Of a stretch of 64,000 nt of DNA, positions 1 through 11,500 are shown in pieces (within the stretch, counting starts at the first letter, position 1; each line of letters begins with the position of its first letter). The notes beneath the pieces were generated by a model. The model saw nothing but the letters and a program-made list of their open reading frames with translations. It was not told where the DNA came from and made no database searches. Where the stretch lies: positions 6,098,001 through 6,162,000 of the forward strand of contig NC_089864.1 in NCBI RefSeq assembly GCF_036373705.1, given 5' to 3'. Made by a program: the position numbers and the translations under genes. Source of the DNA: Amia ocellicauda. Taxonomy: Eukaryota; Chordata; Actinopteri; Amiiformes; Amiidae.

Positions 1-1691
1 GGGGTTGACAAAACACACCTATTCACTGCTATGTAGATTAAGTCAGGAAATATCCCACCCAAAAGTTTTATACAGGGGCTAAACGGCATTTTTTTTTTTT
101 TTACCAATATTTATATTTATTTTGTTGTTGTAATTAAGTTATAGTGGAACACCATTAAAGATTATAGAATAAGTGCATCATACAATGAACATATAATTTA
201 AATGTTACAGTATTGATACAGTGCAGTAAAATGTATGAATTACATTTCATCACGCATTAAGTTTGAGGATTATAATGCTGAAGTAAATTTTAAAACCCCA
301 TTCAAATCACAATCTACCCCCAAAACAAAGTCCATCAGATTCCCCGATTGCCCTGCCGTTACACACAAGAAGTAGAAGTTTGTTCATTTGGATGCATTAG
401 TAACCCTTCATATCGAGTTGTGTTTTGTTTGTACTTGCACTCCTTCATTACCAATCCATCTTCGCTTTTTTATTATTTAATAATATTTAATAATTTAATA
501 ATTATGTAATATTTACTTAATATATCTACTGCTTTTACATTTTGTAAAATAACTAAAACTGGTAGATTAATATACATTGTATGGTACTTATGTTTTAAGA
601 AAAAAATACGGCAGTGGTATCAATCTACCGTGATTATGAGTGTGCACAAATGTACTCTACACATCAAAGGTATCAGTTAATATTTTTGAGAATGTACAGA
701 TTTCTTTTTCCAACTTTAAGAAGTTTTTAAATTGTCGAAGTGTTAAATATGAATGATTGTGGCCATTTGATACAGGAGATAACGTCTTTAAAAATGATTT
801 CCGCCAGCGTCTTCAACAGACACGTCCATTGTTGACCACAATGCATCACAACAGCACAGAATTGCAGTTTGTCCTCTTCCTCCCGGTCCCACAGCACAAA
901 CACTCATATACTGACATCTCGTCCATGAAGTGCAGATGTTCGCAGTTCTGCGCCGATCTGCGCAGCTCCACCAATGGCAGCGGAAGATTCTGCAGTTATG
1001 CGCATAACAACGAAAATCTGCGCACAATAAACTGACCTATATGAATATTCAGACAATAACGTGGCGCTGCTTAATAACTTGGTGCCAGTGCCGTCACTGC
1101 CAAATATACTGACTGGTTTTCTAAAGTGCCCATCAGGTTAGACAATTGAGGGGCGGGCTGGCAAAAAACTGAAATAACGCCCATAGTCGCTGCCTTTGCG
1201 TGCCCACCTATACGGCCACAGCTTTGCCATCCCTGACACAGCACACGGCACGAACAGAGCCCGGAGCATGAAGCCGTCAGGGGCTGCTTTCACAGCGCTG
1301 CCCCAACTGTGGCACTAAACAAACAGCCACAGCTTTCTCTGAGATAATTATTGGTGGCCCAGAATTGAGCTGTGCTGTCAACTTGGCAGAAGTAGATTAA
1401 GTTAAGGCTCATTCAGATCTTTCATTACCTCAACAAATCACCCTGGTCCTAGAAAATATAGCAAACTACAAAAATAGAACAAAAAACACCACCACCAACA
1501 ACACACATACTGATTGAGTATATCCATTGATATTCAGTGTGAACTTTTTTATTTTATTATATGCTGTTGTTCAAATGCAGACATTTTGTTCACCCAGATG
1601 TGTTCCTTTGAAATTACAGTGCTGAATTGAAGCTTCTCTCTACTTCTCCACTATTATCTGTAGGTTTAAAAGGTCACACTTATGATATTTA

Positions 1692-1780
<89 letters not shown>
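1692..1780. repeat. (TTA)n/(TAA)n palindromic microsatellite
   Basis: A run of TTA triplets switches directly to TAA triplets, giving a self-complementary tract of about 90 bp. The matching place in spacer copy 2 (42113-42151) has the same design but is less than half as long. Confidence 0.9.
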
Positions 1781-1781
<1 letters not shown>

Positions 1782-2639
1782 CAGAATGTCTAAGGACCAG
1801 ACCAAATCTAAACTTTGACCGGCCTGCAAAATGTACATTATGCACTTGTACCTATAACCTATTGTGTTTTGATTTATAAGTAGTAGTAGAAAGTGGCTTC
1901 TGACAGTAAATTAAAACTTGATATAGGAGATGTAAGTTTAAACTTGGCGATTCACAGATGTGTCACAGTTTTATTTGGTTGAGCCCTATGTGTAATTTTG
2001 TAGACAACTTACTGCATCATTTCTAAAATCATGTCCTAATTTAATTTATGTATAAATAATGAATTATTCATGACAGAAAAAAAAATACATTGTGTCAACT
2101 GTGACAAATGTCAAATAACTTCTTTCAGGATATCCTTTCAACTCCTTTAAAACACTAACAACGATTTATTTATTTATTTGCCATTGTTATGACAGGTTCT
2201 CATATTTGCTTTTCAACTGATGTGGAAATGTATGCATTCCAATCATGAGCACCGTTTTTGCTCTTGTGAAATAGACAAGGGAATTTCAATGAGCACATGT
2301 TGAACAGATTAAATTGTTTTGTTTGAAGAATTGTAAAACAAATGATTCTCTTTCATTGATAAACATGTATATAAGAGGATTAATTTGAGAGATTAAGTGT
2401 GTTTGCTTAGACTCGACACTGGCTTCCTACTGCTGTTACTCTTATAATATTCAGTGCTGTGGCACTCGAGACCAGCCTGGAGACCGGATTTTTAAGGTCT
2501 CAGTTTCAGTAATCCAAGGACTCGAAATCTTGGTCAAATGACCCTCCAGGAATCAAGTGGTCACTTATTGCAGTAAAATGAATTCAAATGCAGTGTTGTA
2601 AAAGTGTTGTTAAGATCTCTGCAGATCTGGAAAAGCTCT

Positions 2640-4330
2640 TTTAAAAGTTAATGCTATTCATGATTTTGAAGACTTGGATCAAGTCCCCACGTAGTCTCCT
2701 CTGTTCCAGGGTGAAAAGGTTCAGTTCCTCAGTCTCTCAGTAGGACATTCCCTTCAGACCTGGAATAAGTCTGGTTGCTCTCCTCTGAACTGCCTCTAGA
2801 GCAGCGATATCTTTCTTGAAGTGTGGAGCCCAGAACTGTCCACAGTATCCAGATGAGCTCTAACTAGTGCATTGTACAGTCTGAACATCACTGCCCTTGT
2901 TCTCAATTCTACACTTTTGACAATATACCCTAACATTGTGTTTGCCTTTTTTACTGCTTCCCCACATTGTTTGGATGGAGAAAGTGAGGAGTCCACGTAG
3001 ACTCCTAGGTCTTTCTCATGCGTTACTTCATCTAGTTCTATTCCTCCCATAGTGTCATTATAGTGGACATTTTTGTTACCTGCATGTAATACCTTGCACT
3101 TGTCCACATTGAATTTCATCTGCCAGGTGTCGGCCCACAACTGAATATTATCTAAGTCCCTTTGAATAGCCTGTGCTGCCGAGATTGTATCTGCTGAGCC
3201 ACCTATTTTAGTATCTGCAAATTTGACACTTTTGCTAACTATCCCCAAGTCCAGATCATGAATATAGATTAAGAAAAAGCAAAGGCCCTAATACTGATCC
3301 CTGTGGATCTCCACTAACAACCTCACTCCAGTTAGAAGCGACTCCTCTAATCGACACCCTCTGTTTCCTAGACATCAACCAGTTCATAATCCATCTACTT
3401 ACATTACCCTGAATGTCTACAGCTTCCAATTTGAGGATCAGTCTTTGGTGTGGAACCTTATCAAAAGCTTTTTGGAAATCTAAGTATATCATATCATATG
3501 CTTTCACCTGATCTACAGCTGCAGTTGCATTTTCAAAAAACTAATAAATTAGTAAGACATGATCTGCCTCGTCTAAGCCCATGTTGACTATCTCCAAGAA
3601 TATGGTTTTCATTTAGATACTCCTCTATTTTCGGTCTAATAATTTTTCCAAAAATGTACAAGTAATGCAGGTGAGACTGATTGGTCTATAATTTCCTGGC
3701 TCAGTTGTGTCCTCTTTCTTGTGGATTGGTATGACATTTGCAGGTTTCCAATCATTTGGCACATTCCCTGTTCTAAGTGTCAATTGGAATATTTTAGTTA
3801 GCGGCCTAAAAATAATGTTTTAATTACTTTCAGAAATATACCACCTGGCCCCAGTGATTTGTTTGTTTTTAACTCTGCTAGTCCCTTTACTACCTCTTCC
3901 TCATTTATCCTGATCTCTCTTAGAGTTTGACTGGACTGGTTGTTAACCTGTGGCATGTCATCTGTTTTTTCGTTTGTAAATATCTATTAAATTTAGAACT
4001 TTTTGAATATTTTTTAGCCTTTAGCTGTTTCACTTCCTCCTTTATTGACCTCTTGCTGTTATAGTATTAAACAAAGCTTGTTGCATTAGTTTTAGCTCCA
4101 AGAGCTGATTCTTTCTATTTCCCTCTTTGCTTTCCTGATCCCTCTCTTAAAATCTCTACAATTCTATATATTCTTTGTATTTTAGTCTGTATCTCTTTTG
4201 TATGCGCTATACAACATTTTCTTTCTCTTTATATTTTTGCATAATTCTATTCAACTATTTTGGCCAATGTTGTTTGGTCCTCACTTTGCTAAGTTTTGGT
4301 ACAAATTTCTCATGAGCCTCATAGTATATT
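2640..4330 (-). mobile_element. Decayed non-LTR retrotransposon (LINE) reverse transcriptase fragment
   Basis: Minus-strand translation in two open blocks (3256-3507, 2796-3248) gives reverse transcriptase motifs. These include YLDFQKAFDKVPH, a PQGSVLGPLLF-type block (here DPQGSVLGPLLF) and a KFAD-TKIGGS region followed by WQMKFNVDKCKVLH. Weaker similarity to the more N-terminal polymerase region continues up to about 4330. The FADD box has lost one Asp and the frame is broken between blocks, so it is inactive. The style resembles CR1/L2/jockey-type LINEs; the exact clade is not determined. It is absent from spacer copy 2, so it inserted after the spacer duplication or was lost from copy 2. 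Confidence 0.75.
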
Positions 4331-4399
4331 TTTGAAGTACAACCATCCATTTTTGACTGAATCTGTATCCTGTGTACCCTAGTCTATGTCATCTAAGTA

Positions 4400-5215
4400 T
4401 GTCACCTCATGATGAAGATATATGAAGATAGTTCTTTTGGCCTTTGCTGTATGTTTGGGGTCATTGTCATGCTGCAGAATAAATTTGGGGCCAATCAGAT
4501 GCCTCCCTGATGGTATGCAGCCCCAGACTTTCAAGGAACCTCCACCATGCTTCACTGTTGCCTGCAGACACTCATTTGTGTAACACTCTCTAGCCCTTCG
4601 GCGAACAAACTGCCTTCTGCTACAGCCAAATATTTCAAATTTTGACTCATCAGTCCAGAGCAGCTGCTGCCATATTTCTGCACCGCAGTTCCTGTGTTTT
4701 CATGCATAGTTGAGTCGCTTGGCCTTGTTTCCATGTCAGAGGTATGGCTTTTTGGTTGCAAGTCTTCCATGAATGCCACTTCTGACCAGACTTCTCTGGA
4801 CAGTAGATGGGTGTACCAGGGTCCCACTGTTTTCTGTCAATTCTGAACTGATGGCACTGCTGGACATCTTCTGATTGCGAAGGGAAGTAAGTATGATGTG
4901 TCTTTCATCTGCTGCAGTAAGTTTCCTTGGCCGACCACTGTATCCACGGTCCTCAACGTTGCCCATTTCTTTGTGCTTCTTCAAAACAGCTTCAGCACAT
5001 CTGGAAACCCCTGTCTGCCTTGAAATGTCTGCCTGGGAGAGACCTTGCTGATGCAGTATAACTACCTTGTTGCTGATCTCAGTCTTGCCATGGTGTGTGA
5101 CTTTTGACAGTAAACTGTCTTCAGCAACCTCACCTTGTTAGCTGAGTTTGGCTTTTCCTTACCCAGTTGTATTCATCCTACACAGCTGTTTCTGTTTCAG
5201 TTAATGATTGTGTTT
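4400..5215 (-). pseudogene. Decayed Tc1-like transposase fragment
   Basis: Minus-strand translation at 4736-4984 gives a Tc1-type DNA-binding segment (GRPRKLTAADERHI, then a second helix-turn-helix). Downstream at 4430-4740, in shifted frames, come typical Tc1 catalytic-domain pieces such as a KHGGGS-like stretch and an HDNDPKHTA block. The C-terminal part with the final Glu is missing and several frameshifts are present. The fragment abuts the LINE, and no clear terminal inverted repeats were found. It is absent from spacer copy 2. Confidence 0.75.
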
Positions 5216-5640
5216 CAATCTATATATTCAAAAAATACTTTTAACATCTAAATTCTACAGAGTTGGAAGCTGAAATGGAGGTTGGTCTGTCCTATCACCC
5301 AGGAAAAGGAATTTAAGATGACATAAAATTGTGAAAAGCAAAATGAGGTGTTTCAACATCACTACAGATTACATGAAAATATTATTCATAGCAACCAGAA
5401 GTTGTAACACATTACCATTAAGGATGTTGAACAAGCCATCCCATTGTCTTTTTACAGAGCATCATGCCCCATAAGCAAATATAAATAGGTAAATTGGGAA
5501 GTTTAATGTTTAGAAGTTAAATATGAAATGCAATTGATTTCAGAGGGTGGCTTAAAATAGGTGTAAACAAAGTTAAATGCCATGCATAATTAAAACATCT
5601 CTAAATTGATTTACTAACCTAAAGGCATTGCCAGACAAGG

Positions 5641-5700
5641 AAATCCACATCCTTCTCTGTGCTATATAAACACTGCCTCTTAGAACAAGGAGGTAAAGTA
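5641..5700 (+). promoter_or_regulatory. Conserved TATA-containing block in spacer copy 1
   Basis: About 60 bp that is nearly identical to 45494-45550 in spacer copy 2, more so than its surroundings. It contains TATATAAA (5663-5670; 45516-45523 in copy 2). A plus-strand promoter is one reading, but no convincing gene follows, so the function is unknown. Confidence 0.3.
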
Positions 5701-7262
5701 AACACTGTTATTGCCACTCGGTAACATTATCAAAAACAAGTTTCTCTTCATGATTACATCTACATCTCATTATGTAGCCGCTTACGTGTCTGTGTAAATG
5801 TAGGCTGATGAATCTCATTAGTTATAATTATAACTATATAATAACACTTTGATGGGTGGAGTGTAATATTGTCTTTAGATCTGGCTTGAACTTGCTGTAC
5901 TGAGAGAGCGATGGCCGGGCCTGTGGACGTGGCACCGGATGTGCCCTGTGAGGGGGAACAGCCAGGGAGATCGCTGCATAGGCAGTGTTTGGGGAGGATG
6001 GAGGGAGGAGAATTGATGAATGCTGGGAAAGTAGTGTTTGAGCCCCATATTTATACATGCTGTGGGTGGGATTAGGGTCTGACATTTCATGTACGACTCC
6101 ATGTTCTCCGTGTACTGCAGATGTGCTGGATTGAGGTCTGGAATGCATTGATGCATGATGTAGCAAATTAAAAAGAAACATATTGTCTGTAATGCCAGTT
6201 CAAGCGATATATGTGCCCACGGTCTCCGATATATATTTGTCGGAATATGTGTTCTGTGATTAATTGATGTCATTGAAAAAATATTTGCCACGAGTTATCA
6301 ATTTCAATCATGAGAATTCTAAATTAATAATCATAATAATTACCATAATGAGTTATTCCATGTCTTAGCTTGGTCACATCACATTACAGTAACCTAGTGA
6401 AAGTCGAACTTTAAAAACCTAATAGTAGTGTAAATAGTGAATTTCTGTTGTGCACTATGGTATCTGACTAAGTGTACAAAACAAAATGAAGAATACTCCA
6501 GAGCCATTTCAAGAGTTTTTCAGTGTAGGGCAGGGCAAAAAAGTCCAGTCTGCATAGACATTTGCTTGGCTTTTTTTTAATCTTACATATTATCCTTTGC
6601 ACAGATCAATTGCTACTGATCTAGAGAAAGTCAAGGCTGGAATGAGAGACTAATATATAACAAGTCACCTTATATTTGGAAAGCAGGAGGGAAAAGTGGG
6701 AGAAAATGCAACTCAATCTACTTTTTCTAAACACCACATCGCTTGAGGTACAATTTCTTGTTGTTAGAGTACACATGCAAGACATTCTGCAGAGCAAATG
6801 TATCTATGCATGTAATTACTGACAGAATCTTTCCTATGAAATATTCAAGTAAGAAGAATTACCCTAAAGATCACTTTGTATGTGTAATATCTTTTAATGT
6901 TGCCTGATACAGCTGTTGTAGTAGCACTTATAAGCTGGTTAAACATTGTACTGAAATAACAGACCATTTGATTCTTGCAAAGAACATTTTATTTATTTAT
7001 TGGTTAAGGAAAGAGATTTAAACTGGTTAATTATAAAAAGTGATTCTGCCCCAGGAGAGATATAGTGAAATATAGGAGGCTTTTTCTTTAACACAATTGG
7101 TTTCAAATTAGCCGTGATTAATCTTTTTCAATATATTTGTTTCCAGTATGTTAACTATTCTCAGGTACGTAAACATGAAAATTTGTTTTAATTAGGAACT
7201 GAAACAAAGCAATCAATGCACATGCAGTAATGTTAATGACATGGACAGATAGAGGAATGTTG

Positions 7263-7338
7263 CTATTCGTCCCCACCACAAACTGAACACACACAGCAAG
7301 TTATGTACTGGTATATATATTATTTGGAAACATTATTA
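7263..7338 (-). pseudogene. Relic of a mucin last exon (cystine-knot half-exon)
   Basis: The minus strand matches the 3' half of gene B's last coding exon (47155-47231). Both end in a stop codon at the matching position, after residues that read CSVC-G-GD in this copy. Here the frame has an internal TAA where gene B has a Gln codon (K-stop-YIYQYIT). Similarity stops abruptly inside the exon, at about 7338. It lies 1.2 kb downstream of gene A's true stop codon and is not needed by gene A. I read it as the end of a duplicated block whose breakpoint fell within the exon. Confidence 0.75.
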
Positions 7339-7339
7339 G

Positions 7340-8560
7340 TATTTTTTTTATTCTAATGACTTTCTGTTAATATATAAATATGGATGTTTAAGGTATATAT
7401 GGTCGTCTGATGTTATGTGGTTTAATGTCACCTAAATGTTTATAATACCCAGTAATGTTTTTACATTACTACATTAATCAGTTTTTTGAAGTGAAATGTA
7501 TAATAATGTTGTGAAACTTGGCATCTTAAACTATACTGTACATTCTTGATTCTTTGCATATATTGATTAACCATGGTCATAAGCTACCCCTGTGTCTCCT
7601 GTTTATTTCAGAAGTTAATTAAATCCTTGCCTAAACTAGCTCCAATCTTATACCAGCTTACCATCATTTAAAAAGGCCCAATTAAGCAGTTGTAGTTTAT
7701 TGCAGTTTCCAATTTATTATGGTAACTAAAAGTTCAATTGGAACAAAAACCTGCAGACACAGTTGCAGACAGAAATACACTGTTTTATGTATATAAAAAA
7801 TATACCAGTAACCTAAGAAACTAAAAACAATAAAGAAATGTGAAACAATGTCCAAATATTAGATTTCCACTCAGTACACAATTCTCCGGTATAATTATCT
7901 GCCTGTACTTGCTACTTGTAGACTATGCCACATAAAAACAATGTTTATGGAAATCTTGCTACGCATAATGAATCTAACCTCACTGTAAATAAATGATTCA
8001 CCTAAGATATGGAGAAGTGTGTTGTTTTTTTATGTGAATGGAGAATACTCATTTGTAATATTATTGTATATTTACTTAATTAAATTGCCTCCCTTCAAGA
8101 TAAATATATTATTTTAATTATTATTGTAATTGTAGGATCTCTGTCAATTAAAATGTTGGCAAACCTTTATTCCACAAGGCACCCTAAACTAAATGAAAAA
8201 GACAGAACACTTGGTATTGCAGAGACATTTATTTTGTTTCTGAATAGAAAGTTACAGCTTATCTGTTAAAAATTGATAATTCCCCCTGTAACAGTATTCA
8301 GAAACAAAAAGGAAAGCAAAATATAGTGTACATGTTTTAATTAAATTGAGAATTAACCCGGTGTGATTTTTAAACAGTAATAGTACTATCAAATGTATGT
8401 TAATTTCATATAACAATTTCAGTTTTTAAATTTTAATCAGAAAACCCCAAATTCTAAAACAATCCAAATATTTCACACCTGGGTAAAAAAGATACAGTAC
8501 CTTCACCAACCCAAGCGATTAGCAAAATCAGTTTAACTGGAAGTGGAATCAAGAACATTG
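7340..8560. other. 3' flank of gene A, no gene seen
   Basis: AT-rich non-coding sequence between the relic exon and the gene A stop codon. It includes the probable 3' untranslated region of gene A. I see no similarity to the matching interval of gene B and no repeats beyond simple AT tracts. Confidence 0.6.
8228..8233 (-). terminator. Candidate poly(A) signal of gene A
   Basis: AATAAA on the minus strand, about 330 nt after the stop codon. A second AATAAA lies at 8166-8171. Either would give a short 3' untranslated region. Confidence 0.45.
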
Positions 8561-11500
8561 TTAACGATCCTCAGTACAGATCTCACAGCTGCAGCTAGTG
8601 ATGTACTTGTATGAAACTGCTTTAAAAGTGTTTCCTGGACAGGTCAGAGTTGCATTTCTGATTTCAAAGTCCTCTTCCTGACAGCATTTGCACTTGCTGT
8701 CCATCTCATAGACTCCTGCAGAGTACATCATCCTAAATACAAAAATATATATTATAGATCATTTGAATTTAGTTCAAAATATATTATAGGTCATGAATCC
8801 AGGCACTTTATGAAAGATCATGGCTATACTGTTACTGTGAGATGGTTGGTAGATGTACAGGTCCTCACAATATGATTTCATCATTGCTGGCAGTACATTA
8901 TTTACTACAAATCTCACAAAATAAACGGATTGATTGATAATTATGTATTATGATGTACACTCACCTAAAGGATTATTAGGAACACCATACTAATACTGTG
9001 TTTGACCCCCTTTCGCCTTCAGAACTGCCTTAATTCTACGTGGCATTGATTCAACAAGGTGCTGAAAGCATTCTTTAGAAATGTTGGCTCATATTGATAG
9101 GATAGCATCTTGCAGTTGATGGAGATTTGTGGGATGCACATCCAGGGCACGAAGCTCCCGTTCCACCACATCCCAAAGATGCTCTATTGGGTTGAGATCT
9201 GGTGACTGTGGGGGCCAGTTTAGTACAGTGAACTCATTGTCATGTTCAAGAAACCAATTTGAAATGATTCGACCTTTGTGACATGGTGCATTATCCTGCT
9301 GGAAGTAGCCATCAGAGGATGGGTACATGGTGGTCATAAAGGGATGGACATGGTCAGAAACAATGCTCAGGTAGGCCGTGGCATTTAAACGATGCCCAAT
9401 TGGCACTAAGGGGCCTAAAGTGTGCCAAGAAAACATCCCCCACACCATTACACCACCACCACCAGCCTGCACAGTGGTAACAAGGCATGATGGATTCATG
9501 TTCTCATTCTGTTTACGCCAAATTCTGACTCTACCATCTGAATGTCTCAACAGAAATCGAGACTCATCAGACCAGGCAACATTTTTCCAGTCTTCAACTG
9601 TCCAATTTTGGTGAGCTTGTGCAAATTGTAGCCTTTTTTTCCTATTTGTAGTGGAGATGAGTGGTACCCGGTGGGGTCTTCTGCTGTTGTAGCCCATCCG
9701 CCTCAAGGTTGTACGTGTTGTGGCTTCACAAATGCTTTGCTGCATACCTCGGTTGTAACGAGTGGTTATTTCAGTCAAAGTTGCTCTTCTATCAGCTTGA
9801 ATCAGTCGGCCCATTCTCCTCTGACCTCTAGCATCAACAAGGCATTTTCGCCCACAGGACTGCCGCATACTGGATGTTTTTCCCTTTTCACACCATTCTT
9901 TGTAAACCCTAGAAATGGTTGTGCGTGAAAATCCCAGTAACTGAGCAGATTGTGAAATACTCAGACCGGCCCGTCTGGCACCAACAACCATGCCACGCTC
10001 AAAATTGCTTAAATCACCTTTCTTTCCCATTCAGATATTCAGTTTGGAGTTCAGGAGATTGTCTTGACCAGGACCACACCCCTAAATGCATTGAAGCAAC
10101 TGCCATGTGATTGGTTGGTTAGATAATTGCATTACTGAGAAATTGAACAGGTGTTCCTAATAATCCTTTAGGTGAGTGTATAGTAGTAGTAATCGTAGAG
10201 TAAGTTATTTTCTTTGTATTGACATGATCAATCTTCCTACGCTCACCCTGCTCTGACGAGTGCAAGTGAAACTAAGCCAGAACAGCTTTCCAATGCAAAT
10301 TCCAAATGCAGTTCACTGGCTAGTGCCAAACACTTGACATGATATTAGGAACACAGACCAGTCTTATCTGATTTACTGTGCTATGCTGTTGAAGAGTTAC
10401 ACAACCTTCCTCTGTTTTTTACTTAATTCTGATGGGAATGTATTTAATAAACTGTCTAATCACAAAAAGGAAAATACCAATTTACTTACAATGACTGAAA
10501 ATCACAGTAGCCTTGACATTGGCTCATTTTCAAGTTTCCATTGCAATTATCACGAATTACTCGTTGTGTGGTCTCGACTGGTTGACATGTTCTCTTACCT
10601 GTAACAAGAACAGAGATTATTTTAATGGATTCATACAAAATGTCACTTTTTACTGTATTACATACAGGTACATTCAGTTTTGACTTACATGTGTAGCAGC
10701 AATGGTCTTCATCCCAAATTCTCAGTTTCTAAAAATAGATAAATGCATCCATTACGTGAGGAAATGCATGTGTGTGTATGTGTAGGGCAATTCACTGAGA
10801 AGTTAGTCTTACTGAATAATTGTAAAGCGAAATACCTCGTCACAGTCTGGGACTTGACACACTTTCTCCTTTATAGTAATACCAGACTTTTCACATTTGT
10901 AATAACTGCAGGTGTTAGAGGGATCTTTCCATTCGTCTCCAACCTGTATACAGGGATAGAAACAGCAATTTTAGGTACCATTTCCAGTATATTGTTATAG
11001 GAGCAGCAATTTGCCTTTTAACTCATTTACTTCTAAGATTCTTTATTCTTGCCATAGTATTTTCCCTTAACAAAGGCAAGTTTCAACCAAAAAATATTTT
11101 TGATTTTGAATGTTTTGGTGGATGAACAGGGAAGTGCTGCACTCAAATAATTTTGAAGACAAAGGGGGCTCAACCACAGATAAAGAGAGGCAGTTACAAG
11201 TTGAGGATATTTTTTTTAATTAACAATTTGTCAATATTAGGGCTGTATCCGACTCAGAATATTCGTTCCTTTTTTCTTGCAATCAGAAAATCCATTGGCA
11301 TGAGTTTCAGTGATGATTTCGACCACATTAACATAAGCAAATGCAACAGAGCCATTGGAACATATTTTTTTGCATTTAAAAATCAATAGAAGACAGCTGT
11401 ATATGATGGAAGATTTGAATTGAATTTGTCGGAATAATGTGACAAGCAGCACACATGTATTTCTTTTTAAATCAAGCTAGCCAAAATGTTTTATTTCACT

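Larger units (their letters stand above)
1..7338. repeat. Intergenic spacer copy 1 (segmental duplication)
   Basis: This non-coding spacer lies downstream of gene A and is collinear with about 41594-47230. Position 2 matches 41594, and clear similarity recurs near 1350, 1620, 2050, 2400, 5250, 5640, 5900, 6490 and 7140. Copy 1 carries about 1.1 kb of extra sequence near 60-1170 and a LINE plus Tc1-like insertion at about 2640-5215 that copy 2 lacks. Apart from the relic exon at its right end and the transposon debris I see no gene in it. The left boundary is outside the window. Confidence 0.85.

Noticed and set aside
757-1035. Opposed short open frames near 0.8-1.0 kb
   Set aside because: Neither has a recognisable domain, and the region is missing from spacer copy 2. 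Probably repeat-derived or random.
1627-1879. Poly-Tyr/Asn and poly-Ile open frames
   Set aside because: They arise only from the TTA/TAA microsatellite.
5834-6291. Overlapping minus-strand frames of 115 and 138 codons in the spacer, with counterparts at 45760-46154
   Set aside because: The two spacer copies are frameshifted against each other in the middle, so the protein is not conserved. No domain is recognisable.
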